Shown one piece after another: positions 1 through 7,990 of a stretch of DNA of 64,000 nt. This DNA is from JANNOG01 sp031398915 (GTDB lineage Bacteria; Actinomycetota; Actinomycetes; Actinomycetales; JBBAYJ01): assembly GCA_031398915.1 (NCBI GenBank), contig JANNOG010000111.1, positions 1-64,000 on the forward strand, read 5' to 3'. The notes under the pieces are model-generated. The model was not told the DNA's origin and did not search any database. It saw only the letters and a list, made by a program, of their open reading frames with translations. How positions within the stretch are numbered: position 1 is the stretch's first letter; each line of letters begins with the position of its first letter. Made by a program: the position numbers and the translations under genes.

Positions 1-63
1 CTCCCGACCCCCACCACCCACACCCACAAACCCCACCGACGTCGACACCACCGCCTCCGACGC

Positions 64-297
64 CTACGCCCCACTCACCCGACCACACCCATCAAAGCGA
101 AAACACTCCGACCGCGACACACCACCCACCGTGACCCGCACCCCCCACACATCACCCACACGCGTCCACGCATACGACGCCGACCGCACATCCGCCGGCA
201 ACGCCCACGAATACTGACCCCACCGAGGCGCCACCCGCCCCACCACCTGCCCCACCAACCGACGCGTCCCCACCACATACTCCCGAGACTCCGTCAA
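64..297 (-). CDS. Small hypothetical protein, 77 aa
   Basis: A 77-codon open frame with a TTG start at 297. I do not recognise the protein. It has several tryptophans and alternating basic and hydrophobic residues, and no signal peptide or membrane segment. Its codons favour G or T at the third position (many GTG, GGG and GGT), unlike the C-ending codons of the metabolic genes to the right, so it may be foreign or a degenerate fragment of a longer reading frame. No good ribosome binding site is visible. It may be a chance frame. Confidence 0.3.
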   Translation of the reverse strand: MTESREYVVGTRRLVGQVVGRVAPRWGQYSWALPADVRSASYAWTRVGDVWGVRVTVGGVSRSECFRFDGCGRVSGA

Positions 298-363
298 GAA
301 CCGACCCGGCGATATCGCAAGTTACTCCGAGCCGTGCATCGAAACAGAGCGCTTTTTTCCTAC

Positions 364-1143
364 CTAAACTTTGATACCTAATCGAACTGCTCGGCCGTCT
401 GGAGCACGCTCAAAGTTAGTGTTTTGTACTGGGGCGTGACCCACTGACAGATCGATTGAACTTGCAGGGCCAACAGCGCAGTGAACTTCAATAGAAGACA
501 CACGACCACACACTAAGCGCAATTTGTGTGCCCCTGGTTGCACGTCGACGCGAAGTTTCTGTCCGGGGAACAGCGGTTGGCCCACTGGCAAGTTGTCAAG
601 TAAGAGAATGATCGGGATTCTCGTTCGACCAGTATCCCAAGCCCAACGCTGCACAGCAATAGACGTTTCATTCGTTCTAGAACTAGGAGTCCCTTCGAGG
701 GTGAGCTCCCCGCTATCAACGATGCTGGCATCGTCAGGATGACGTGGGAACTTGAAGGGTAGGCCACGCTCCAGTTGCTCTCGCCGCCACCTCGGAAGCA
801 ATTTTTGATATCGACCGAAAAGAATGAGGAACGAGACCACAACAACCGCGGGCGAATATGCGATGGCCCCAACGATCCCCCCAAAAAATAGTCCGTCGTT
901 GGATAATTTCAGTCCCAGGATACTCGTGAACACACAAAGGGTACCAGGTAAGAGTATCGCCGCCGGAACGTTGTACTCCGGCGGGGTAATGGTGGCGAAA
1001 AGTATTCGGTATCTGATCCAGCGTGGCGAGCGATGTGGTTTATAGGACCAATAACTCTTTAGTGCCGCCTCTATGCTGGCCACAACAGCACCGAGTGTAA
1101 GGATTAGACTCCAATCGACGCCTGTCACGAGTCTGGAGTCCAT
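364..1143 (-). CDS. Putative membrane immunity protein (three predicted TM helices)
   Basis: I do not recognise the family. From the ATG at 1143 the product is about 259 aa. It has three hydrophobic stretches in its first 125 residues (around residues 8-28, 57-77 and 84-110), then a soluble C-terminal domain of about 130 residues rich in beta-type sequence. Upstream in-frame GTG starts at 1149 and 1203 are possible; the latter would give 279 aa. The start overlaps the 3' end of the toxin-like fragment 1125-1749 on the same strand. A multi-pass membrane protein directly after a hydrophobic toxin C-terminus is the usual arrangement for immunity to pore-forming toxins, so that role is proposed by position only. 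Base composition is lower in GC than the rest of the window. Confidence 0.5.
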   Translation of the reverse strand: MDSRLVTGVDWSLILTLGAVVASIEAALKSYWSYKPHRSPRWIRYRILFATITPPEYNVPAAILLPGTLCVFTSILGLKLSNDGLFFGGIVGAIAYSPAVVVVSFLILFGRYQKLLPRWRREQLERGLPFKFPRHPDDASIVDSGELTLEGTPSSRTNETSIAVQRWAWDTGRTRIPIILLLDNLPVGQPLFPGQKLRVDVQPGAHKLRLVCGRVSSIEVHCAVGPASSIDLSVGHAPVQNTNFERAPDGRAVRLGIKV

Positions 1144-1749
1144 CCGCACGCTGTTGCGTACGCGTAGTCCGTCTCCAAGAAAAACCCGTCGTGGAGATTC
1201 CACCTCTCTTCAACTGCAAGCCGAAGGCCGTATTCGACTGCTGATGCCCCCGCCAAACCTCCTGCGATGGCACCGGCCGCCGCAGCTATTGGTAATCCTG
1301 CACACGATCCGACCGCTGCACCAACTGTCGCGACAGTTGCAGCGCCACATAAGGCGGCATACCTTGAGGCGGCATAGGCACCGCCTGCCGCTGCCAAGGG
1401 AATTCCCACGGCCGTTTCTGCGGCTGTCCATATAATGGCTTCACTCACTCGATCACCATTAATCAACTTTGAGCCGATGCTTAGCGTCGTTCCGGCCACC
1501 AAACCGCCCACCCCCGCCCACCTCAACGGAGATACGTCCCGGTCCGCGATTGAAACGGCTTGGAGTAGCCGCTCAGGTGGCGGCCCGTTCGGCAAGCGTT
1601 GGCGTATGAGAGATTCAACCCTAGAGTATGCATCATCACCCACCCCTTTTAAACGATTTGCCACCTCCCCTGAGCCATCAGATGCTGCGCTGTACGCCTT
1701 AGAGAGGTCCAATAGACCAGTCTTAGGTTTCGCTTTCTGCATCATGGGG
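1125..1749 (-). pseudogene. 3' fragment of a secreted toxin gene, cut by the IS
   Basis: The frame reads out of the IS left end (1750) to a stop at 1125, giving about 206 residues of non-IS sequence. The first ATG pair lies only 4 bp from the IS border, so the real start has been lost. The C-terminal 120 residues form a long Ala/Gly-rich hydrophobic region with glycine-zipper spacing, then a short polar tail. This resembles pore-forming or membrane-disrupting toxin C-termini, but I cannot name a family. The gene behind it encodes a membrane protein overlapping its stop, as expected for a toxin-immunity pair. The frame stays open antisense through the IS, which is probably meaningless. Confidence 0.5.
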
Positions 1750-1778
1750 TGTACCAAGGTTCTTGAACAGTGACTCGG
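1750..1778 (+). repeat. IS3 left terminal inverted repeat
   Basis: This 29-bp end begins TGTACCAAGGTTCTTGAACA and matches the reverse complement of 2977-3005 at about 20 positions. It lies 20 bp upstream of orfA. Confidence 0.85.
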
Positions 1779-1797
1779 CTCCTGGAAGGATCCATGC

Positions 1798-2085
1798 ATG
1801 TCAAACAAGCGACGGAAGTTCAGTCCGCAGTTCAAGGCGGAGGCGGTGCAGATGGTGCTTGAAACAGGGAAGCCGATAGCCGAGGTCGCTCGTGATCTTG
1901 GTGTGCATAACGGCGCCCTAGGAAATTGGGTCACGGTGTGGCACCGTGATAACCCAGACCCTGCACTTGATGTGAGTCCTGTCGAGCGTGCCCGCGTGAG
2001 CGAGATGGAAGCTGAGATCCGTCGGCTGCGGATGGAGAACGAGTTCCTGAAAAAGGCGGCCTTCTTCGCCAAGACGCAGCCGTAG
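1798..2085 (+). CDS. IS3 transposase OrfA (helix-turn-helix)
   Basis: 95 aa. The N-terminus (KRRKFSPQFKAEAVQMV) is the usual HTH_Tnp_1 start of IS3/IS911 OrfA. It is followed by the helix-turn-helix (residues about 10-50) and a C-terminal leucine-zipper-like segment ending near ENEFLKKAAFF. In this family OrfA binds the terminal repeats, and its C-terminus joins OrfB through -1 frameshifting. The sequence is intact, so it may still be functional. Confidence 0.93.
   Translation: MSNKRRKFSPQFKAEAVQMVLETGKPIAEVARDLGVHNGALGNWVTVWHRDNPDPALDVSPVERARVSEMEAEIRRLRMENEFLKKAAFFAKTQP
2049..2055 (+). other. Probable -1 ribosomal frameshift site (GAAAAAG)
   Basis: The heptamer G-AAA-AAG occurs in the OrfA frame (CTG AAA AAG). 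Slipping back one base here gives an uninterrupted reading frame that crosses the OrfA stop and enters OrfB at 2100. This would make the OrfAB fusion transposase, as known for IS3 elements. The A-run is one base short of the ideal A-AAA-AAG. Confidence 0.6.
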
Positions 2086-2099
2086 CCAAGCGGTGCGCT

Positions 2100-2969
2100 G
2101 TGATCGATGCGGAGAAGGCCACGTACCCGATCGCGTTCATGTGCCGGTTGCTCAAGGTCCCGCGGTCCAGTTTCTACGCGTGGAAGACCCGGGTGGAGTC
2201 CGCCACTGCGGCTCGGCGTCGCGAACTCAGCACGGCCATCACCATCGAATTCGAGGCGTCCCGGCGCACCTCGGGCTGCCGGCGGGTCACCGCCGCCCTG
2301 AACGCGGGCGGGACCGAGTGCTCGGTCGCGCTTGTCGCTGACCTGATGCGGGAGTTGGGTCTGGCTGCGGTGCAGCCCAGGGGATACAAGCGCATCACCG
2401 TGCCCGGTGAGGACCTGGTGGCGACCCCGGACCTGCTGGAGCGGGACTTCAGGACCACCGGCGCGCCCGGTGATCGGCTGGTCGGTGACATCACCTACCT
2501 GCGGACCGGTGAAGGGTGGCTGTACCCGGCCACCGTAATCGACCTGGCCACCCGTATGGTCACCGGCTGGCAGCTGGCTTCTCACATGCGCACCAGCCTC
2601 ATCACCGACGCACTGCAGATGGCCCTCGATTCCGGTTGCGTCACCTCGAATGCCATCTTCCATTCGGACCGCGGAACGCAATACACGTCGACCGAATTCG
2701 CGGCATTCACGACAAGGAGCACGATCCGACGTAGTGTCGGGAGGACTGGTGTCTGCTGGGACAACGCCGCCGCCGAATCACTCTTCGCCACCCTGAAGAA
2801 TTCAATGTACTACCGGCAGGCGTTCGCCACCCGCAGCCGGGAACGATTCGCGATCGCAGAATGCATCGAAGTGTTCTACAACCGTCGCCGGTTGCACTCC
2901 ACCCTCGGATATCGCACCCCGCTCCAAGCCCTCACCGACCACCAGACAGCGACACCCGTCGCAGCCTGA
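2100..2969 (+). CDS. IS3 transposase OrfB (DDE integrase)
   Basis: 289 aa from a GTG. This is the rve/DDE integrase core of IS3. The three acidic residues are visible: D in GDITYL, D in HSDRGTQY and E in NAAAESLFATLK. The family C-terminal motif FYNRRRLHSTLGYRTP is also present. An HTH_21-like segment fills the first 80 residues. It is probably translated mainly as the OrfAB fusion. There are no internal stops or frameshifts, and the length is normal. Confidence 0.95.
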   Translation: MIDAEKATYPIAFMCRLLKVPRSSFYAWKTRVESATAARRRELSTAITIEFEASRRTSGCRRVTAALNAGGTECSVALVADLMRELGLAAVQPRGYKRITVPGEDLVATPDLLERDFRTTGAPGDRLVGDITYLRTGEGWLYPATVIDLATRMVTGWQLASHMRTSLITDALQMALDSGCVTSNAIFHSDRGTQYTSTEFAAFTTRSTIRRSVGRTGVCWDNAAAESLFATLKNSMYYRQAFATRSRERFAIAECIEVFYNRRRLHSTLGYRTPLQALTDHQTATPVAA

Positions 2970-2976
2970 CCAGTCC

Positions 2977-3005
2977 CCGACAACCTGTCCAAAATCCTTG
3001 ACACA
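2977..3005 (-). repeat. IS3 right terminal inverted repeat
   Basis: Read inward on the minus strand it begins TGTGTCAAGGATTTTGGACA. It pairs with the left end at 1750-1778 and starts 7 bp after the OrfB stop. Confidence 0.85.
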
Positions 3006-3149
3006 GCCCACCCGCGCCGATTGATGGTGGTTGTCGCCGTAGGCGCAGGCGGTACGAGGCGCAGCAGCGCCGGGGACCGCCTCCGCCGGTTGCACGAGTC
3101 CAAGCCATGCAGCAAGCGCAGCCACCAGAGCCGCGAGGACGCGCTTCAT
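3006..3149 (-). pseudogene. 5' fragment of a secreted protein gene (signal peptide only)
   Basis: The ATG at 3149 overlaps the immunity-gene stop (ATGA). It encodes 48 residues before the IS right end: a clear Sec signal peptide (MKRVLAALVA..., hydrophobic core, PAEA cleavage-like site) and about 24 mature residues. The frame then runs into the IS and is lost. Coupling to the upstream immunity gene suggests it was the next secreted toxin in the same array. The 1125-1749 fragment could be its other end after a deletion, or part of a separate gene. The sequence cannot decide between these. Confidence 0.6.
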
Positions 3150-3424
3150 CAGGGTTCGCCCTCGGATCGGGCGTAGTCCCCGAGATTAGGCGGCATGAAC
3201 TCCTCGGCAATCAGCTCAGCCGTGTACTCGTAGATTGCGTCGATCAGGTCCCTAGGAACCCGGACCTGTGCATTAACGATCGCCCACGAGAGAGAGCAGA
3301 GGCCTTCGGCGGGCTCGCCGTGATCGATCAGCCGGTGCGCCTCTTCGAGGCGCTCAGCGGGTACGTACTCGGCGGCGCGCCAGGCAGTTGCGCGGACGCG
3401 GCCAAGGTACTCCTCAGGGGTCAC
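3149..3424 (-). CDS. Putative immunity protein to the EndoU toxin
   Basis: 91 aa from the GTG at 3424, which shares one base with the toxin stop (TAGTG) and has a GAGGA ribosome binding site about 8 nt upstream inside the toxin gene. The protein is small, acidic and probably all-helical (VTPEEYLGRVR, RLEEAHRLIDHG, LIDAIYEYTAELI), with no signal peptide or membrane segment. That fits a cytoplasmic inhibitor of a nuclease. I do not recognise a named Imm family, so the role rests on position and tight coupling. Longer upstream starts exist but would lie inside the toxin domain. The following gene fragment starts on its stop codon. Confidence 0.6.
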   Translation of the reverse strand: MTPEEYLGRVRATAWRAAEYVPAERLEEAHRLIDHGEPAEGLCSLSWAIVNAQVRVPRDLIDAIYEYTAELIAEEFMPPNLGDYARSEGEP

Positions 3425-6400
3425 TATGGGTTCCTCGGCAGGTTCGTGGGGTAGCCAGTCCAGATCTGGTCGTTTCGGATGAGGACCTCGATGTCCGCGC
3501 CGCCTCGGGTGCCGTTGACGAAGAAATCGCCTGGTCGGTTGCCGGCACGCCAGACAAGGGATGGATCGGTCGCGAGATCGGAGATCTCGTGCATGATCAT
3601 GTCGTCGGACCAACCAACCGGGAACTCGGACTTCCCCAGGAACCCAGTGCCGGGTCGGTGCCCACCTCCGAACATCCCGTTCGGCCGTATCTCGCCGTCG
3701 AGGATATGGCTACGTCGACTGGCCGAGGCCAGGTCGACGAACTCGTCCGCGGTGTTTGTGGCCTCATCGTCGACACATTCACCGTCGATGAGGATCTGTC
3801 CGGGCGGGCAGTCGCTGTCGGGGGGTGCGGGGCCAGGTGGGGTGGTGGGGGGTTGATTGCCGCTGCCTTCGCTGGCGGTCTCCGGCGCCGAGTCAGAGGT
3901 GGTGGGGGTGACGGAGGTGGTGGTCCCATCAGGGGCCCGAGACCCCGGGATTGCTTCGGCGACCTTACAGGGGGTCGCGGTAGCGAAGACCCCCGAACAT
4001 GTCACCGCCTTCGCACCACCGACCACTCCCGCTAGACACGAGGTGAGAGTGCCATTTACGCCGCATCCTGCAATGCCAGGCAACGATGTGGCCGACACAC
4101 CAGACGCCGCACCAGACGCAGCGCTCAAGGCGTCCGCCGAGGCTCCCACCACCTGGTCAGCACCCCGTGCCGGGTCGACGGTTTGCACGCTCCACCACGA
4201 ATACCCCAGCAGTACCGTGCTCTGGTAATACCAGCCCGAATCCCACGACGACCCGTTCGACCACGTCGCCTGCTGACGAGCCCATAATTGCGCGTAGTCG
4301 GACACCGTCACGACACGATGCGTGTCCGTGTACTCCATTGTCGTGCGCTGACTGGCATTCCGGTACTGAGTCTCCGTCGATCTGGACGTCAGCACCGGAG
4401 GTGGTGGAGGCTTCGGCGTCTTCGACGCAGCAACCTCGGATTCATTCGGTTGCCTGGATCCCGGGTTAGTGGTCACCGGGTTAGTATTCACAGGGTTATT
4501 GCCTAGGCCTCTTATCCAATTAAATGCCTGCCAGGCTGTGTAACCCCAGCCGATCCATCCGATAACAGGAACCAACTTTAGCAACCAAGGAGCAGCCACG
4601 CGGAGGGCGGGGCCTAGTATCCGGCCCACAGGACTGTTAGCAACTTTCCCAACAGCGTTTGACACCGCAGCAAATTTTGGACGAGCATCGTTGTAATGAC
4701 GCACCACGTCATCGAACGCATCATCGTAGTAGCGTTGAGCAATCTCTTCGAACTTCGCGACATCGGGTAACGTCAAGGAACTGAAACGCCCTGTGGGGTC
4801 GGTGTAGGCGAGGGGGTTGCCGGCGGCGTAGGAGTAGCGGTTGGGTCCGTCGGCGCCGAAGGCGGGCAGTGTGGTCGAGTCTCGGCTGACGAAGGATCCG
4901 AGCGACGGGTCGTACCAGCGGGCGTCCATGGCGACGAGGCCCGTTCCGAAGTCTGTCCAGTCTCCTTGGTACCCGAATCGGCTCTCGGTGAATCCGACAC
5001 CTGTGCCCGAGTGGCCCCGGGGGCGGCCGAACGGCTCGAAGGCTATACCGCCGCGGATCCCGGTGTTCACGGGTTGGGTGGCGGGGTCACTGACGACCCA
5101 GTCCTGTGTGTCACCCCGGAGGTCAAACAGCGGGGACAGCCATGTCCCGTCGGCACCTTCGAGTCCGGACGTCGCGACCCCGAGCAGTTCTCCGGACGGG
5201 CCGCGGGCTGCCCGAATGGACCGCTGCTCATCGCCCGGGTTTGGGCCGTTCTCGTCGGCTGGGGCAAGGATGGGATCGCGCTCCACGCCAGCGTAGGCGA
5301 AGACTTGTTCAGGGGCCCGCACACTGCCCCCGCTGGTCAGTGCCGACCTGGTGTCGAGGCGGCCCAGCGCGTCGTACGTATACACGGCACCGCGGGGGGG
5401 AAGGATGCTGTCGAGGGATCGACTGCCAGTTGCCGTGTCCTTCGTCAATTGGCCCGCAGCATCGAAGGTCAAGGTTCGTTGACCTGCGGGTGTCGAGATG
5501 CCCGTGACTTCCCCGACGGGTGAGACCTCGATGGACTGCGTCGTCCACGGACCCGTCGCCGACTCGCGATACCGATGCGTGAGGAGACGGTTGCGACTGT
5601 CTCGGGCCCACTCTTCGGTCCCATACGTGGACCGGCCGCTGGCTGTCCCACCGTTGGCGCACCAGTCCGTCGCTGTCGTAGGTGTACTCCGCGTTCAGCG
5701 ACCGGGTGCCCGATTCGGCCACGTCGTAGGAGGTGTCCAGTTGACCGCGCTGTGTCCACGACAGCTCCACCGTTGACGACGTTGTGAAGGTGGAGGCGTT
5801 AGCACGCGACACATTGCCTGCGATGTCGTATTCGAAGAGACGGTAAATACTGGTTCGTCCTGCACCGTAAAGCACCTCAGTCTGTACCGACCCGTCAGGG
5901 AAGTATTCGTATTCTCCACGGAGACCGCCAGGCCGAGCGAGAGTTCGCATCCGTCCCTGGTCGTCGTATTCGAACTGCCACCGTCGATCCGTTAGGTTGG
6001 GGTGACGAGGTGTCGACGGCTCCACCAATCGCACCGGTAATCCGTTGGCGTTGTAGTCCGTCCAGGTCACCCGACCCAACTCATCGGTCACCCGTACCTG
6101 CTGCCCCACGACGTCGTAGCCCACGGATGTGGTTGCCGCGGCAGGCGAGCCGAAACCCTCGATGACCGAGGTGGGCCTCGACAACGCGTCGTAGCTGATC
6201 CGGTCGACATTCCCCGTGGGCGCGGTTCTAGCGGTCACATTCCCGGCGGCGTCCAGCACATGAACGGTGGTCCGGCGAGCACCTGAGGACCCGACCGCCG
6301 CCTCAGAGGTCACCCGTCCGGCGAGGTCGTACACGGATTCAACCGCCTCACCCCCAGGGCTCTGCACCCGAGTCACGCGACCCATACCGTCAAAGGAGAA

Positions 6401-6681
6401 CACCGTGGGATTCGATACTCCCGGATCGTATCGACGAACGACTTCACCAGCAAGGTTGTACTCGTAGCGGGTTATGCGTCGTCCACGGGCTCGTACACGC
6501 CATCAGGGATCTCGGTGGTGCCAGGAAGCACTACCCGTTCACCGCGAGAGTCAGCGATCACCTGCGTCGGCTCGCTGGCAGCAGCGGACAGCAACGTCAC
6601 AGCCATCACCGTGGCCGCGATAACGCCCACCAGACGACGCTGACGAGTAGCAACAGACCTGGGCATCCCGACAACCCCCAT
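3424..6681 (-). pseudogene. RHS/YD-repeat secreted toxin with EndoU-like C-terminus, two frameshifts
   Basis: Read in three frames. From the ATG at 6681 there is a signal-peptide segment (hydrophobic core, then AAASEP) that stops at 6472. Near 6470 the frame changes and YD repeats follow (YEYNLAGEVVRRYD, YDLAGRVTSE, YDALSRPTSV). Near 5640-5655 it changes again, consistent with one extra base, and continues to 3424. The last frame contains the RHS repeat-associated core (FGYQGDWTDFGTGLVAMDAR, then WYDPSLGSFVSRD), a variable linker, and a C-terminal 90-residue domain with HILDGE, GGGHRPGTG and TGYP. That pattern fits the bacterial EndoU nuclease family (RNA-cleaving polymorphic toxins). About 1,085 codons in all, short for an RHS protein. 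The shifts could be real decay or assembly errors. Confidence 0.75.
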
Positions 6682-6708
6682 ACGGCCGGACTGTGCATCT
6701 CGCCGCCA

Positions 6709-7650
6709 TCAGCGCGGCACAACGGCGGCCACCAGAGCCGCGGCGTCGTCCCCGCAGTGCAGCAGGGTCCCCACGGTGGTCACGGCCGGGCCGTGCGCGG
6801 CAACAGCCTCAGACTCGACGACATCGGCAACATCCAGAACGAAGCGGTGGACCAAGCCGCCGTAGTACCCCGCGACACCGGTCGCCGTCGCAACCACCCC
6901 CACCGCACCCAGCAACCGTGCCCGACTGTCTGCCCGTCGCTGCTCACCAGGACCCACCGGCACCCGCGTCACGATCGGCGCCACCGCCACCACGTCAGGC
7001 GCCGCCGCTACGGCCTCACGGATACCCGGCACCGACAGGATCGGCGCGACGCTGGCCACCGGGTTGCTGGGAGCGATGACCACCACGTCCGCCGCCGCGA
7101 CCGCATCGAGAACACCCGGCGCAGGCGTCGCCTGGGCCGCGCCCTCGTGGCGCACCGCGACAACGTCCACGGCGGCGCCCATCTGGATCAAGAACTCCTC
7201 GTAGTGGACGACCCGACCATCCGCCACCTCGACGGTCGTGGCGACCTCGTCCTCGGTCATCGGCAGGACTCGCACACCGACGCCCATCGCGGCCGTCAGC
7301 GTCTCGGTGACCTCGGCCAGACCTCGCCCGTCGCGCAACATCCCGGTCCGCACCAGGTGGGTGGCCAGGTCCCGGTCACCCAGGTTGAACCACACGTCCT
7401 GGCCCAGCTCGCGCATCGCATCCATCGCCTGCCAGGTCTCGCCCCGCACCCCCCACCCCCGCTCCCGATCCTGGCGGCCGGACAGTGCGTAGAGGGTGGT
7501 GTCGAGGTCGGGACAGATGCGCAGGCCGTGGTGCCACAGGTCGTCGGCCGTGTTGACGACCACGGTGAGGTCTGTCGCAGGAACAGCCGCCGCAAGCGCC
7601 ACCCACAGACGTGACGCGCCGATCCCACCGCCCAAACCGACTATCCGCAT
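6709..7650 (-). CDS. fbiA: 2-phospho-L-lactate transferase-type enzyme (F420 biosynthesis)
   Basis: 313 aa from the ATG at 7650, where MRIVGLGGGIGASRLW begins. Longer upstream starts lack homology-like sequence. CofD/FbiA joins the phospho-lactyl or phosphoenolpyruvyl group from its GDP carrier onto FO, giving F420-0 or dehydro-F420-0. Typical features are the N-terminal GGGxG(A/G)S loop, NTADDLWHHGLRICPDLDT and the APSNPVASVAPIL segment. It is last in a coupled minus-strand run, 4 bp after the small protein 7655-7990. In mycobacteria fbiA is followed by fbiB. Here an RHS gene follows instead, so fbiB (and fbiD/cofC) must be elsewhere if F420 is completed. Confidence 0.88.
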   Translation of the reverse strand: MRIVGLGGGIGASRLWVALAAAVPATDLTVVVNTADDLWHHGLRICPDLDTTLYALSGRQDRERGWGVRGETWQAMDAMRELGQDVWFNLGDRDLATHLVRTGMLRDGRGLAEVTETLTAAMGVGVRVLPMTEDEVATTVEVADGRVVHYEEFLIQMGAAVDVVAVRHEGAAQATPAPGVLDAVAAADVVVIAPSNPVASVAPILSVPGIREAVAAAPDVVAVAPIVTRVPVGPGEQRRADSRARLLGAVGVVATATGVAGYYGGLVHRFVLDVADVVESEAVAAHGPAVTTVGTLLHCGDDAAALVAAVVPR

Positions 7651-7654
7651 CCGG

Positions 7655-7990
7655 TCAACCGGCCCGCGACTGACCGTGCGGGACGAATCGCTCACCCTGG
7701 TCGGCGAGGTCGGCGGCGGTGCGCGGAACGCACACGATGTCACCGAAGACATTGACGCCGGAGTGGACCAGAAAGCTCTCGACGGCGAGGTCGGGGGCGT
7801 CGACGGCGTCGGGTCGACGGCGGATCGTCAGCTGGGGGTAGTCGCGCCAGTGGGCGACCAGCGAGTCGGGGTCGATGGCGTGACGTGCGCAGAAGGCTTC
7901 CAGCCCGGCGAGCAGGTGATCACGCTCGGCAGCGGTCATGCCGACCCGGGTGTCCAACCGCGCCAGCCACGCCTCGACCCGGCCCGTCAT
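7655..7990 (-). CDS. Small protein of unknown function between fbiC and fbiA
   Basis: 111 aa. The ATG at 7990 overlaps the fbiC stop (ATGA), which fixes the start. I do not recognise the family. It is probably helical and soluble, with a central segment (ERDHLLAGLEAFCARHAIDPDSLVAH) and a later FLVHSGVNVFGD. Both segments resemble parts of the small protein on the other side of fbiC (10371-10709: DKRLDTLAGFARFVDVDPDVM and AFFIANGRRL), so the two may be paralogues. Its position suggests a partner or accessory in deazaflavin synthesis. No catalytic motif is visible. Confidence 0.75.
   Translation of the reverse strand: MTGRVEAWLARLDTRVGMTAAERDHLLAGLEAFCARHAIDPDSLVAHWRDYPQLTIRRRPDAVDAPDLAVESFLVHSGVNVFGDIVCVPRTAADLADQGERFVPHGQSRAG

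Larger units (their letters stand above)
1750..3005 (+). mobile_element. IS3-family insertion sequence, complete, 1256 bp
   Basis: The element is bounded by imperfect 29-bp terminal inverted repeats, TGTACCAAGG at the left and TGTGTCAAGG read inward from the right, about 20 of 29 positions matching and both ends starting with TG. It contains orfA and orfB in the -1 relationship typical of IS3. The bases outside the ends (gggg on the left, gccc on the right) do not form a 3-4 bp target duplication. The left flank is the middle of a toxin gene and the right flank is the start of a different-looking secreted-protein gene, so the element probably sits at an IS-mediated deletion junction. Confidence 0.92.

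Noticed and set aside
1125..2681. A 518-codon open frame reading antisense through the IS into the toxin fragment.
   Set aside because: The first two thirds are only the antisense of the transposase genes; just the part left of the IS border (1125-1749) is native coding sequence.
2932..3210. Overlapping antisense frames around the IS right end.
   Set aside because: High-GC shadows of orfB and the signal-peptide fragment with no ribosome binding sites.
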